From NCBI GenBank assembly GCA_028751075.1, contig JAQZDA010000003.1, forward strand, positions 1-64,000: a stretch of 64,000 nt of DNA, given 5' to 3'. This document shows, in pieces, positions 8,408 to 16,753 of this stretch. The notes under the pieces are model-generated. The model was not told the DNA's origin. It was given only the letters and a program-made list of their open reading frames with translations, and did no database searches. The position numbers were made by a program, and so were the translations under genes. This DNA comes from Euryarchaeota archaeon Ods02. GTDB lineage: Archaea > Halobacteriota > Halobacteria > Halobacteriales > Halorutilaceae. Numbering within the stretch: the stretch's first letter is position 1; each line of letters opens with the position of its first letter.

Positions 8408-10066
8408 CTACTTCCCCGGAATCTGAACGTCCAGCACCCCGACCTCGTCGCTCTCCACCAGCTCCTCCAGCGCAGGCTCCACCTCTCCGACGTCGTCGAC
8501 GCGTTCCGCCTCCGCACCATAGCTCCGCGCGGACTCCTCTATACGGATGTCCGGTAGATCCATGCCGGGGAACTCGTAGTCCTCCTCGTCGCCGCCGAAG
8601 AGATCCAGGGTGTTGTCCTTGAGGATGCGGTAGCTCCGGTTGTCCGGCACCACGACCGTGAGGTCCAGGCCCTCGCGCACCGCCGTGTATATCGACTGCG
8701 GGTAGTAGAGGTAGCTGCCGTCGCCGACGAAACCCAGGACCCGTCGGTCTAGGTCGAGATCCTGATGGGCGACTGCGGCACCGACCGCGGCCGGCAGTCC
8801 GTAGCCGAGGCCGCCGCCTTTGCTGCCGATGTAGCTCTCCGGCTCGATGTCGTACTGCGTCAACAACGCGTACTTCGACGTCACGCCTTCGTCGACGACG
8901 AACGCATCCGGCGCAACCGAGTTCAGCGCCTCCACGACGTCGTACTTCGTCGGCAGCTCCACGTTGCCCTCCGTGTGATCCATCTCCTTGATCTTCGCCT
9001 CCACCATCTGTTTCGCACTGTTGATGGTGTTCAACCGGTTTTCACGGGTGTCGTCGTCGACGCGGCTCTCTAGCTCCTCCGCCAGCTGTCCGGCGACGCG
9101 GCCGGGGTCTCCGAGCACGGAGACGTCGGCGCTCATGTTCTTCCCTATCTGCCAGCCGTCGTTCGACACCTCGACGCAGGTGGTGCGGTCTCCCACGAGA
9201 TCTTGGTTCTCCTTCCACAGGGTGGAGTTCGTCGAACACCCGAGGAACACCGCGGTGTCGACGTCGAGCAGGGTCGACGTCAGTCGGGCGCGCGGCGGCA
9301 GAAAAGACACCCACTGTGGATGAGATGTCGGATAGTTCCCCTCTCCCGTGAATATCTCGCCGTGCACCCGTGCACCCGTAGCCTCCGCCAACGCCACCGC
9401 GTCGTCGACGCCGTCGCCGCGGGCTACGCCGTCACCGACGACCAGGACGAGGCTGTCGGCGTTTGCCACGGCTTCCACCGCTTCCTCGACGTCGCCGTCA
9501 GCTCCGTCTCCTGGTTCGGGTACGCTGCCGAGGGGTTCGACGTCGTGGTCGGCTTCCTCGGTGGTCACGTCCATCGGTAACGCGAGGAACACCGGACCCG
9601 TCGGCGGCGTGAGGGCGACGCGGAACGCCCGCCGGAGCATCCCCGGGAGTGCGTCGACGCTCTTGACCTCCGCGCTCCACTTCGTGAAGTCCTCCGTCAT
9701 CTTCACCATGTCGCCGGCGAGGATGGGTTCCTCGTGCTCGAAGTCCGTGGCGTGGTTGCCCGCCGTCACCACGAGCGGGACACCCGAGTACTTGCTTCCG
9801 TGGATGTTACCCAGGCCGTGCGCTAACCCGGGGGCGACGTGGAGGTTCGCGAAACCCACGACGTCTTCCCTGTGGTACCGCATCGTAGAGGCGTAACCCG
9901 CCGCCGCACCCACTGCGACGTCCTCGTGGAGACACATCGTGTACTCGACGTCGCTGTCGGGTATAGCGTTCACCAATGGTAGCTCCGTCGTACCCGGGTT
10001 GCCGAACACGCGTTCGACACCGTACTCCTCGAGGACCTCTACGATGAACTCGGCGCCCGACTTCAT
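8408..10066 (-). CDS. Thiamine-diphosphate 2-oxoacid decarboxylase, benzoylformate-decarboxylase-like
   Basis: 552 residues in three domains: Pyr (about 1-165), central (190-320) and PP (360-540). The cofactor-activating Glu48 is in CLHEDVAVG. FGNPGTTELP has Thr26 where benzoylformate decarboxylase has Ser26, and His76 in FANLHVAPG matches its catalytic His70. The Mg/ThDP motif runs from FVGDGSYLYY to VVVPDN. The N-terminal sequence is closer to benzoylformate decarboxylase than to acetolactate synthase, and Glu48 excludes glyoxylate carboligase, which lacks it. Predicted reaction: decarboxylation of a 2-oxo acid to an aldehyde. Its start overlaps the SDR stop by 4 bp (ATGA), so the two are coupled. 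Confidence 0.82.
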   Translation of the reverse strand: MKSGAEFIVEVLEEYGVERVFGNPGTTELPLVNAIPDSDVEYTMCLHEDVAVGAAAGYASTMRYHREDVVGFANLHVAPGLAHGLGNIHGSKYSGVPLVVTAGNHATDFEHEEPILAGDMVKMTEDFTKWSAEVKSVDALPGMLRRAFRVALTPPTGPVFLALPMDVTTEEADHDVEPLGSVPEPGDGADGDVEEAVEAVANADSLVLVVGDGVARGDGVDDAVALAEATGARVHGEIFTGEGNYPTSHPQWVSFLPPRARLTSTLLDVDTAVFLGCSTNSTLWKENQDLVGDRTTCVEVSNDGWQIGKNMSADVSVLGDPGRVAGQLAEELESRVDDDTRENRLNTINSAKQMVEAKIKEMDHTEGNVELPTKYDVVEALNSVAPDAFVVDEGVTSKYALLTQYDIEPESYIGSKGGGLGYGLPAAVGAAVAHQDLDLDRRVLGFVGDGSYLYYPQSIYTAVREGLDLTVVVPDNRSYRILKDNTLDLFGGDEEDYEFPGMDLPDIRIEESARSYGAEAERVDDVGEVEPALEELVESDEVGVLDVQIPGK

Positions 10067-10827
10067 ACTTCAGGTGTCTCCATTATGTCGGGTACACCGC
10101 TCATCTCGACTGTCTCCCCCACTATGAACGACGACGCCGGAGACGCGAGGAACAGTATCACGTCGGCGGCCTCCTCCACCGTCCCGATCTTACGTTTGAC
10201 CTCGCTACGTTCGACCTCGTCGGCGCTGACACCCATCTGCTGCTCCACGCCTTTCGTCGCGACGTACCCTGGTGCGAGGCAGTTGACGCGGACGTCGTGC
10301 TTGCTCCACTCGTACGCTAACGACGACGTGAGGTTGACGACTCCGGCTTTCGCGGCGCCGTAATGGCTCATCATCGGCGCGCCCTGTATACCGGCGACAG
10401 AGGCGAGGTTGACGACTACGCCGCCGTCGTCCTGCAGGTAGTCGGCGGCGGCGTGACAGCAGTTGTAGGTGCCCTTGAGGTTGATCTCTACGATGCTGTC
10501 CCATCCGTTCGGAGACAAGCCGTCGAAGTTACACATGAACGACGCTCCGGCGTTGTTGACGAGGACGTCGACTCCGTCGAACTCCGCTGCTACGTTGTCG
10601 ACGAACCCCTCCACGCCCTCGGTGTCGCGGACGTCGACGCTTTCTCCGTAGACTTCACCGTGTTCCCCGAGGTCGTCGACGGCTTCCTCTACGTTCTCGG
10701 GGTCGCGGCTGCAGACGGCGACGCGGCAGCCGGCGTCGAGGAACTCCCGCGCAGCTGCTTTCCCGATGCCCTTCGTTCCACCCGTCACTATAACGTCCCC
10801 GGATACGGTGAACCTGTCGAACGCCAT
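10063..10827 (-). CDS. Short-chain dehydrogenase/reductase (classical SDR)
   Basis: 254 residues with the Rossmann motif TGGTKGIG (residues 15-22), the NNAG structural motif, catalytic Ser in LASVAG and the Tyr-x3-Lys dyad in YGAAKAG. Substrate unknown. The stop overlaps the ThDP decarboxylase start by 4 bp, so it is likely to act on the aldehyde or the hydroxy acid of that route. The ATG lies about 26 bp below a TATA-like GCTTTACC on the minus strand, which makes it first in the operon. Confidence 0.85.
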   Translation of the reverse strand: MAFDRFTVSGDVIVTGGTKGIGKAAAREFLDAGCRVAVCSRDPENVEEAVDDLGEHGEVYGESVDVRDTEGVEGFVDNVAAEFDGVDVLVNNAGASFMCNFDGLSPNGWDSIVEINLKGTYNCCHAAADYLQDDGGVVVNLASVAGIQGAPMMSHYGAAKAGVVNLTSSLAYEWSKHDVRVNCLAPGYVATKGVEQQMGVSADEVERSEVKRKIGTVEEAADVILFLASPASSFIVGETVEMSGVPDIMETPEV

Positions 10828-10862
10828 ACCTCATGGTTGACCGCCAGGGTGGTAAAGCTTCA

Positions 10863-10878
10863 GCCGCGCTAACGCGGC
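10863..10878. other. GC-rich perfect hairpin between divergent units
   Basis: GCCGCG (10863-10868), loop CTAA, CGCGGC (10873-10878). It lies just upstream of the SDR promoter on one side and downstream of the thioesterase stop on the other. It could end transcription of the thioesterase group or act as an operator; there is no U-run. Confidence 0.4.
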
Positions 10879-10927
10879 GGCCGACAGCCGACGAAGACAT
10901 CATCGTCGAGGCAGGACGTCCCTGCAC

Positions 10928-11359
10928 CTAGCTCTGGTACTCGCCTCTGTTCCAGTCGTGCGGTGTACCGGACTCCACCTCGCCTGCCTTGTAGACGCCG
11001 CGCGCCAGCGCTATCTCGCTGTCCTCCTGCAGGACGACGGCGTCGACTACGGCGGTGGACTGCCCGAGCCGCGTGACTTCGGCCTCTGCCCGCGCGTCCC
11101 CGGTCATCGGCTCCAGGTAGTCGATACGCATGTCCACAGTCGGCGAAGGCCCGTGAGTCAGGGAGACGACTGCTGCGCCGCCGGCGGTGTCCGCGAGCGC
11201 GTACGGAACCGCGCCGTGCGCGACGTGACGCGTGGGGTTCGACGAGAACTCGTCCTTCATCTCCACCGCCACCTCGGCGTAGCCGTCCTCCGCCTCCACG
11301 ACCTCCATACCCATCATCTCCACGTAGGGGAGGCGGCTGAACAGGTCAGCTAGATCCAT
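10928..11359 (-). CDS. PaaI-like hotdog thioesterase
   Basis: 143 residues from the ATG at 11359. The single hotdog domain shows the helix motif SSNPTRHVAHGAVPYALADT, with His-Gly and Asp at the positions used for catalysis in PaaI/YdiI thioesterases, then AAVVSLTHGPSPTVDMRIDY and the strand AEAEVTRLGQSTAVVDAVV. It probably hydrolyses an acyl- or aryl-CoA thioester. The gene follows the lactone-oxidase-like gene by 50 bp on the same strand, so it is likely co-transcribed. Longer in-frame starts upstream would run into the neighbouring gene and add Arg-rich sequence unlike this proteome. Confidence 0.85.
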   Translation of the reverse strand: MDLADLFSRLPYVEMMGMEVVEAEDGYAEVAVEMKDEFSSNPTRHVAHGAVPYALADTAGGAAVVSLTHGPSPTVDMRIDYLEPMTGDARAEAEVTRLGQSTAVVDAVVLQEDSEIALARGVYKAGEVESGTPHDWNRGEYQS

Positions 11360-11409
11360 GAGGTACCACGTGTGGCCGTCGAAGGTAACCGCTTCGGAAG
11401 ACCGTCGAT

Positions 11410-12675
11410 TCAACCACTGTATCTTCCGCCGCCCCGGACACCGAACAGCCGCTGTAGATACGGGTTCAGGAACACGCCGTCGGGGTCGAACTCCTCGCGG
11501 TAGCTGAGGAACTCCCGCCATCCAGGGTACAGCTGCTGTAGCTCCGTCGGCGACAGCGAATGCATCTTGCCCCAGTGTGGGCGGCCGTCGTAACGCCTGA
11601 ACACGTCCTCACATTCGCGGAAGACGTCTTCGTAGCTTCGTTCGTGGTACCTGTGGACGGCGATGAACGCGGAGTCGCGGCCGTACGCCGGCGACAGCGG
11701 TAGAGAGTCTGCCTCTACGAAACGAACCTCGACGGGATACAGGGTGTCGTGGCGTTCCACGATCTCCTGTATCTCCCGGAAGCACTCCGGTAGCTCGTCT
11801 ACGGGAACGCCGTACTCCGTCTCGTTGAAACGGACGTCCCGGGGTTCCGGGTAGACGTACCGCGCCCTACCCGTCTTGGTCTTACCTCTTACGGCAGTCG
11901 ACGCCAGCTTAGCAAGCGGTGCGGCATCGACGTGCTCCGTAAGCTTGCAGAGCTGTCTCCAGACGTGGTTCTCAAGCCATCCGGTTTCGCGGCGGCCGCC
12001 GGAGACGTCGGCCTCCACAGTCGCCTTAGTCAACGCGGTTTCCGTGTAGGGGAACCAGAAGAACTCGTAGTTCCTGTGGCGGCGGACGTTCTCCCGGAAG
12101 CCCTCCAGCGCTTCGTCGAGGGAGCGCCTGCGTCTCTCCATCCGTAAGCCGTAGTCCTCGACGACGTCGAACTCGAGCTTCGTCACCACGCCTAACGCGC
12201 CGAGCGACAGACGGTGGTAGTCGAACCCAGGGTCGCCTTCCTCCAGAGGTTCGACGTCTCCCTCCGGGGTCACGACCTCCATCGACGTCACGTAGTTCGA
12301 CAGAACGGGGAACTCACCGGTTCCATGCGTCCCCGTCGCAACCGCACCCGCCACCGTCTGCCGGTCGACGTCACCGAGGTTCACCGGCGCCAGTCCCTCG
12401 TCACCCGAGGCCTCCGTCATCTCCCCCAGCGTTACACCGGCCCCGACAGTGATGGACTCATCGCCCCGGTCTACGTCGATGGAGTTCATCCGATCCGGCT
12501 GGACGAGGGTGTCGTCCGTGGCGACCAGCGGTGAGAACGAGTGCCCGCTGCCCGCCACCCGTAGCTCGTCTGCGTCCTCGACTACCTCGACGACGTCGTC
12601 GACGTTTCTCGGTCTACGTACCGTGGGGTTGCATTCCACGCTTCCGCTCCAGTTCCTCCAGGTCACATGAAACAC
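11410..12675 (-). CDS. FAD-dependent sugar-lactone/alditol oxidase (ALO family)
   Basis: 421 residues. The N-terminal FAD_binding_4 domain carries RVAGSGHSFSPLVATDD, whose His is the usual covalent flavin attachment residue, and GAVATGTHGTGEFPVLSNYV. The C-terminal ALO domain ends with the diagnostic RPHWGKMHSL and a closing FDPDGVFLNPYLQRLFG. The family includes D-arabinono-1,4-lactone oxidase, gulonolactone oxidase and alditol/xylitol oxidase; the substrate is not determinable. Its start overlaps the end of the upstream PLP-protein gene by 13 bp. The same gene pair is common in actinobacteria, suggesting a conserved two-step pathway. Confidence 0.85.
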   Translation of the reverse strand: MFHVTWRNWSGSVECNPTVRRPRNVDDVVEVVEDADELRVAGSGHSFSPLVATDDTLVQPDRMNSIDVDRGDESITVGAGVTLGEMTEASGDEGLAPVNLGDVDRQTVAGAVATGTHGTGEFPVLSNYVTSMEVVTPEGDVEPLEEGDPGFDYHRLSLGALGVVTKLEFDVVEDYGLRMERRRRSLDEALEGFRENVRRHRNYEFFWFPYTETALTKATVEADVSGGRRETGWLENHVWRQLCKLTEHVDAAPLAKLASTAVRGKTKTGRARYVYPEPRDVRFNETEYGVPVDELPECFREIQEIVERHDTLYPVEVRFVEADSLPLSPAYGRDSAFIAVHRYHERSYEDVFRECEDVFRRYDGRPHWGKMHSLSPTELQQLYPGWREFLSYREEFDPDGVFLNPYLQRLFGVRGGGRYSG

Positions 12676-13808
12676 CGTCCTTCACCACGGTAGGTGTCCA
12701 CGGACTGAACTTCGTCTCCGTCGACGAGATACAGCTCTCTGAATCGTTCACATAGCTCACCGGCTTTCGCATGTCTGAAGACGACTGGGTCACCGAGCTC
12801 GAGGTCCACGTCGGTCTCCACCGGCGTCTGAACTTCACCGGCTCCCTCCCTCGAAAGCGTCATCTCTTCCGGGAGGTGGGGCTGCGGTTCCTTGTCCGGA
12901 CCCACGGGGCCGCTCGCCGTGTACCCGCCGCCGCGGACTGTGTAGACGTCTGGCTCAGGCTGTCTGGTGACCTCGAGACAGTACGCGGCCGCCGGCTCTA
13001 GCTCGACGGTGTCGTGGTAGCTGAACAACGCTGGGTAGTAGAACGCGCTGCCGACCGCGGCCTCCGTCAACGCGGGGTCGCCGCTGCATAGATGCAGGCT
13101 TCCGGTGCCGCCTCCGTTGTAGAACAGCTCCCTGAAACCCGCGTCCTCCAGGTAACTTCTGACGGCTTCTCTCTTCTCCACCACCGTCTGCCACGAACGG
13201 TTCTTCAACGCTTCAACGACGACGTCCCCGAGCTTCGACCGGTTGGGTGTCCTGTCCGTCAACCCCGCTATCTGGGCGTCGTACCCCATGACTCCACGGA
13301 CCTCTAGCCCTCGTTCGTCCGCGTCGACCGCGAGGTCACGGGCTTCCTCCGGAGTCAACGACGATCTCAGGGCGCCGACCCGTTGCCCAGCGACGTAGCT
13401 GGAGACGTCGAGATCTATGCAGACGCCGGCGTCCGCAGCCACGTCCTCTATCAGCTCAAGGTGCTCGATGGAGTCCACCATGAGTGTGGCGTCGGCGTCC
13501 GCCGCCGCCTCTATCTCATCCGGATTCGCGATCGGGTAGGCGACGAGGGCGTCGTCGACGACTCCGGAGTTCAGCAGCCACGCCGCCTCGTACCCCGAGT
13601 AACACATCACGTCTTCGAAGCTGTCACGCTCCAGCAACCTTTCGATCAACCTCCTGCACCGCAGGGACTTCGTCACGACACGGACCTCGAGGTCGTCGCT
13701 GGCTTCAGCTACCGCGTCCGCGTTGCCTTCGAAGGCAGCGAGGTCGACGAACGCGAGAGGCATGTCGGAGCCCGTGAACTCCTCCTTAACCCTGCCGTAC
13801 TCTATCAT
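12663..13808 (-). CDS. D-threonine aldolase / D-serine dehydratase-like PLP protein
   Basis: 381 residues: alanine-racemase-like N-terminal PLP barrel (about 15-260) with the Schiff-base lysine in VRVVTKSLRC (Lys47) and the glycine-rich phosphate loop in YNGGGTGSLH, followed by the DSD-like C-terminal domain with a His/Cys metal-site region. Members are annotated as amino-acid deaminase/aldolase. The gene heads the operon with the lactone oxidase and thioesterase; a TATA-like CTTATCGG lies about 27 bp upstream. Cleavage of a 3-hydroxy amino acid is family knowledge; a link to the alditol oxidase is inference. Confidence 0.82.
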   Translation of the reverse strand: MIEYGRVKEEFTGSDMPLAFVDLAAFEGNADAVAEASDDLEVRVVTKSLRCRRLIERLLERDSFEDVMCYSGYEAAWLLNSGVVDDALVAYPIANPDEIEAAADADATLMVDSIEHLELIEDVAADAGVCIDLDVSSYVAGQRVGALRSSLTPEEARDLAVDADERGLEVRGVMGYDAQIAGLTDRTPNRSKLGDVVVEALKNRSWQTVVEKREAVRSYLEDAGFRELFYNGGGTGSLHLCSGDPALTEAAVGSAFYYPALFSYHDTVELEPAAAYCLEVTRQPEPDVYTVRGGGYTASGPVGPDKEPQPHLPEEMTLSREGAGEVQTPVETDVDLELGDPVVFRHAKAGELCERFRELYLVDGDEVQSVDTYRGEGRCFM

Positions 13809-13884
13809 CAGGGTTAGGTTACGTGGTGTCTCCGATAAGTTCTGGGGGATGTACAGGTTGAAAGCCCGACAGTGGCGGGTAAGG

Positions 13885-13891
13885 TTTTATA
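13885..13891 (+). promoter_or_regulatory. TATA box of the 40-residue ORF and hisA operon
   Basis: TTTTATA lies about 26 bp upstream of the ATG at 13915, so the operon's first translated codon is the small acidic ORF rather than hisA. Confidence 0.6.
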
Positions 13892-13914
13892 CCCGAGAGG
13901 TTGTAGATGACATC

Positions 13915-14037
13915 ATGTCGGAGGAATCCGAGGAGAAGATCGAGAACGTGGACGAGTTCTACGAGGGCGACGACCAGTGGTACGACATCGACGAGTTCGT
14001 CGAGGGCGACGAAGACCAAGACGACGTCGAAGAGTAA
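13915..14037 (+). CDS. Small acidic protein (40 aa) at the head of the hisA operon
   Basis: 40 residues, about half Asp/Glu, with an internal near-repeat (NVDEFYEGDDQWYDI / DEFVEGDEDQ). The ATG is at the predicted transcription start. The TAA is followed by one base, then the hisA ATG, so translation is probably coupled. It has no His codon, so it is not a classical attenuation leader. I recognise no family; it could be a small intrinsically disordered protein or simply a translated leader that feeds ribosomes to hisA. Confidence 0.6.
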   Translation: MSEESEEKIENVDEFYEGDDQWYDIDEFVEGDEDQDDVEE

Positions 14038-14038
14038 G

Positions 14039-14740
14039 ATGAAGGTCATCCCCGCTGTAGACGTCAAGGACGGAGAGTGCGTGCAGCTAGTTCAGGGTGA
14101 AGAAGGCACGGGGGAGAGCTACGGCGACCCACTGGACTCCGCCCGTCACTGGCTCGACGAAGGCGCGGAAGCCCTGCATCTAGTCGACCTCGACGGCGCG
14201 ATAGACGGTGAAAGAGCGAACGCGGATGTCATCGAGGAGATAGCAGGCTGGGACGTCGAGGTAGAGGTCGGAGGCGGGGTACGCTCCGCGGAAGACGCGG
14301 CAGAGCTGTTCGAGATAGGTGTCGACCGCGTGATCATGGGGACGGCGGCCCAGGAGAACCCCGAAATCGTCGAGGAAGCCTCCCGGTACGGCGATGTCAT
14401 GGTGTCGCTCGACAGCCGCGACGGCGAGGTCGTAGTGGAAGGCTGGAAGGAGGGCACGGGATCGTCGGCGGTCGAGGTAGCCGGCAGGTTCGAACGACTG
14501 GGTGCGGACTCCATCCTGTTCACCAACGTCGACGACGAAGGACTGCTGGACGGTGTCGACGTCGAACCCGTGAGGGAGCTGGTCGACAGCGTCTCCATCC
14601 CCGTGGTGGCTTCCGGCGGCGTCACCACGGAGGACGACGTCGCCGCGCTGGCGGACGCCGGCGCCTGGGGTGTGGTCATCGGAACTGCTTTCTACGAAGG
14701 ACACTTGACTTTGAAACAAGCTATGGAGGCAGCCAGATGA
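14039..14740 (+). CDS. hisA: Phosphoribosylformimino-5-aminoimidazole carboxamide ribotide isomerase
   Basis: 233 residues, a full-length HisA barrel of histidine biosynthesis (ProFAR to PRFAR). Visible signatures: MKVIPAVDVKDGECVQLVQG with catalytic Asp8, the phosphate loops EVGGGVRS and VVASGGVTTEDD, and Asp in FTNVDDEGLLDGV. The halves show the two-fold (beta-alpha)4 repeat of the HisA/HisF family. The start sits one base after the upstream small ORF; hisB follows after 28 bp on the same strand. Confidence 0.95.
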   Translation: MKVIPAVDVKDGECVQLVQGEEGTGESYGDPLDSARHWLDEGAEALHLVDLDGAIDGERANADVIEEIAGWDVEVEVGGGVRSAEDAAELFEIGVDRVIMGTAAQENPEIVEEASRYGDVMVSLDSRDGEVVVEGWKEGTGSSAVEVAGRFERLGADSILFTNVDDEGLLDGVDVEPVRELVDSVSIPVVASGGVTTEDDVAALADAGAWGVVIGTAFYEGHLTLKQAMEAAR

Positions 14741-14768
14741 CCATGTACGGCGCAAGGGAGGCTGGAGG

Positions 14769-15359
14769 TTGACCGATAGAACCGCGGACGTCGAACGCAC
14801 GACAGGTGAGACATCGGTAGAGGTGATCTTGGACCTCGACGGAGAAGGCGACGTCGACGCGGACACCGGCGTCGGATTCCTCGACCACATGTTGGAAGCG
14901 CTCGGGAAACACGGCTTGTTCGACCTCACCGTGGACGCGGACGGCGACGTCGACGACACCGGCGAACACCACACGGTGGAGGACGTCGCCATCGTCCTCG
15001 GGACGGCGTTCGACGAAGCGCTCGACAGCCGCGATGGAATCCGTCGGTTCGGAGACAGCCGCGCCCCCCTCGACGAAGCCGTGGCGTCCGTCGTCGTCGA
15101 CCTCAGCGGCCGCAGCCACACCAGGGAGGACTTCACCTTCAACAGGGAGAAGGTCGCGGACATGTCGACGGAGATGGTGCCGCACTTCTACACCAGCTGG
15201 GCGGCGAACGCCGGCGCAACCCTGCACGTGGAGTCCACCGGCGACAACGACCACCACGTGGTCGAAGCGTCTTTCAAGGCGTTCGCGTTAGCGCTCGACG
15301 AAGCTACCTCAGTGGACGACCGCCGTGGCGGCGTACCCAGCACGAAGGGCAAGCTGTAG
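14769..15359 (+). CDS. hisB: Imidazoleglycerol-phosphate dehydratase
   Basis: 196 residues with the two Mn-binding His/Glu motifs, GEHHTVEDVAIVLG and GDNDHHVVEASFKAFA, plus FLDHMLEALGKHG. It performs the dehydration step of histidine synthesis. The start is a TTG at 14769: GGGAGG lies about 8 bases upstream, the encoded N terminus TDRTADVERTTGET matches archaeal HisB, and the nearer ATG codons are out of frame. Likely co-transcribed with hisA. Confidence 0.93.
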   Translation: MTDRTADVERTTGETSVEVILDLDGEGDVDADTGVGFLDHMLEALGKHGLFDLTVDADGDVDDTGEHHTVEDVAIVLGTAFDEALDSRDGIRRFGDSRAPLDEAVASVVVDLSGRSHTREDFTFNREKVADMSTEMVPHFYTSWAANAGATLHVESTGDNDHHVVEASFKAFALALDEATSVDDRRGGVPSTKGKL

Positions 15360-15418
15360 AGACCGACCTCCAGGTAACATGAGAGGAAGCAGGGAACCGT
15401 AGAAGAAAGAAAGTACGT

Positions 15419-15568
15419 CTATCCTGTCTGTCGTTCGCGGTTCTTCGGTCGGAGCTTCTTGTGTCCGCATTTACGGCAGCTCACCGCGTCCTTCGGATTC
15501 CGTGCGTTACACCTCATGCAGATCTGCTTCTCCAGCAGTCGTTCTTCAGCCTCGGGGAAACGTGCCAT
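15419..15568 (-). CDS. rpl40e: 50S ribosomal protein L40e
   Basis: 49 residues with a single zinc ribbon, ICMRCNARN...[14 protein letters not shown] (CxxC x10-11 CxxC), typical of archaeal L40e. The ATG at 15568 gives the usual length, and a TATA-like TTAAAC about 27 bp upstream on the minus strand fits a leaderless transcript. A longer ORF upstream is out of keeping with the family. Confidence 0.92.
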   Translation of the reverse strand: MARFPEAEERLLEKQICMRCNARNPKDAVSCRKCGHKKLRPKNRERQTG

Positions 15569-15689
15569 ACATGGGTATCGCAGACACCGGAGTTTAACGT
15601 TTGCCATATACAGGCCGTGTATCCACCGCTGTAGACTCCCGTTCAGCCGCGGCGGAAGCTATTTCATAGCCGTCGACAACGCTGTAGCT

Positions 15690-16472
15690 ATGTCGAAAGT
15701 AGAGGTTTCAGAGGACGGCGACGTCACGACGTTGACGATAAACCGACCCGACGTGAAGAACGCCCTCGACCACGACACCATGAAGGCGCTCGCGGAGGAG
15801 CTACGGGAGATAAAACGCGGAGACAGCCGATGCGTCGTACTCGAAGGCGCCGGCGGAACCTTCTGCGCCGGCGCAGACGTCAACGAGCTGATGAAGTTCG
15901 GCGCGACGAAGCCACCGGAGATAGTCGAAATAATCGAGAACGACCTCCACGACATCATCCGTGAACTCTTTCGGATGAAGAAACCCACCCTGGCGAAGGT
16001 CGAAGGCCACGCCGTCGGCGCCGGCTGCAACCTCGCGCTCGCCTGCGACCTCACCGTCGCGGAGGAATCTGCGACGTTCGCCGAACTCTTCACCCGTATC
16101 GGCCTGAGCCAGGACAGCGGCGGCAGCTACATCCTCCCCAGGCTCGTCGGCATGAAGAAAGCGAAGGAGCTGGTGTTCACCGGGCGTGACGTACCCGCAC
16201 CCGAGGCAGAGGAGATGGGACTCATCAACTACGCCTACCCCGACGGTAGCTTCCACGAGGAAGCCGACAACCTGATACAGGATCTCGCGTCGGGGCCGAC
16301 GAAAGCCATCGGCGCGAGCAAATCCCTCCTGAATTACGGCGCCGACCACGACCTCGACTCTACGCTCGAACGCGAAGCCTGGGTGCAGAGCTCCATAAGC
16401 CAGAGCGACGACGTCGAAGAAGGAGTGATGGCGTTCGCGCAGGGACGCGACCCCGATTTCCAGGGTGAGTGA
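15690..16472 (+). CDS. Enoyl-CoA hydratase/isomerase family protein
   Basis: 260 residues, crotonase fold. The oxyanion-hole strand is GAGGTFCAGADVNEL, and the second signature AVGAGCNLALACDLTVAEES is complete. At the catalytic positions LFTRIGLSQDSGGSYILPRL retains the Asp seen in isomerase/hydratase subgroups. It acts in fatty acid, branched-chain or aromatic acid beta-oxidation; the substrate is unclear. I placed the start at the ATG 15690; the longer frame upstream has basic, unrelated residues. Confidence 0.9.
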   Translation: MSKVEVSEDGDVTTLTINRPDVKNALDHDTMKALAEELREIKRGDSRCVVLEGAGGTFCAGADVNELMKFGATKPPEIVEIIENDLHDIIRELFRMKKPTLAKVEGHAVGAGCNLALACDLTVAEESATFAELFTRIGLSQDSGGSYILPRLVGMKKAKELVFTGRDVPAPEAEEMGLINYAYPDGSFHEEADNLIQDLASGPTKAIGASKSLLNYGADHDLDSTLEREAWVQSSISQSDDVEEGVMAFAQGRDPDFQGE

Positions 16473-16495
16473 CGGCCAGGCTCCTGTATCCCGGA

Positions 16496-16753
16496 TTACC
16501 TCCTCACTGCGTAGAGGTCGTAGAAGTCGCCCTCCACCTTCACCAAGCCCTCCGTGTACCCTTCCACGAGCGCTCTCGGCGGGTTCAGTCGATGGAGTTC
16601 GTCTTCCACTGCAGATTCAACCTCCTCCTGAACCAGTGGACCGAGGTCGTCTACATCGTACAGGGCTGCGTCCTCGACCACGTCGTCTACGTCGACCTGA
16701 CGGGCTTCGACGGTGTAAGGAGGGCCGGGGTCGTCGACCTCTACGGATACCTC
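16496..16753 (-). other. 85-codon in-frame continuation after the stop of the Tat lipoprotein
   Basis: Directly after the TAA at 16754-16756 the same frame stays open for 85 codons, to a TGA at 16496-16498. The translation is acidic and domain-like: it begins EVSVEVDD, contains PPYTVEARQVDVDD and ends GLVKVEGDFYDLYAVRR. PPYTVEARQVD resembles PRYYVEAREVDGEPDD in the upstream protein, suggesting a second copy of the same domain. No ATG/GTG/TTG occurs until a GTG at 16681. It ends 24 bp from the converging crotonase gene, so the full reading would fill the gap neatly. I read this as the C-terminus of the lipoprotein, lost by a nonsense change or reached by readthrough. Confidence 0.55.

Noticed and set aside
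8408-10066. Calling the ThDP enzyme glyoxylate carboligase because of the nearby GlcD-type gene
   Set aside because: Glyoxylate carboligase lacks the activating Glu, which is present here (Glu48), and the N terminus is benzoylformate-decarboxylase-like.
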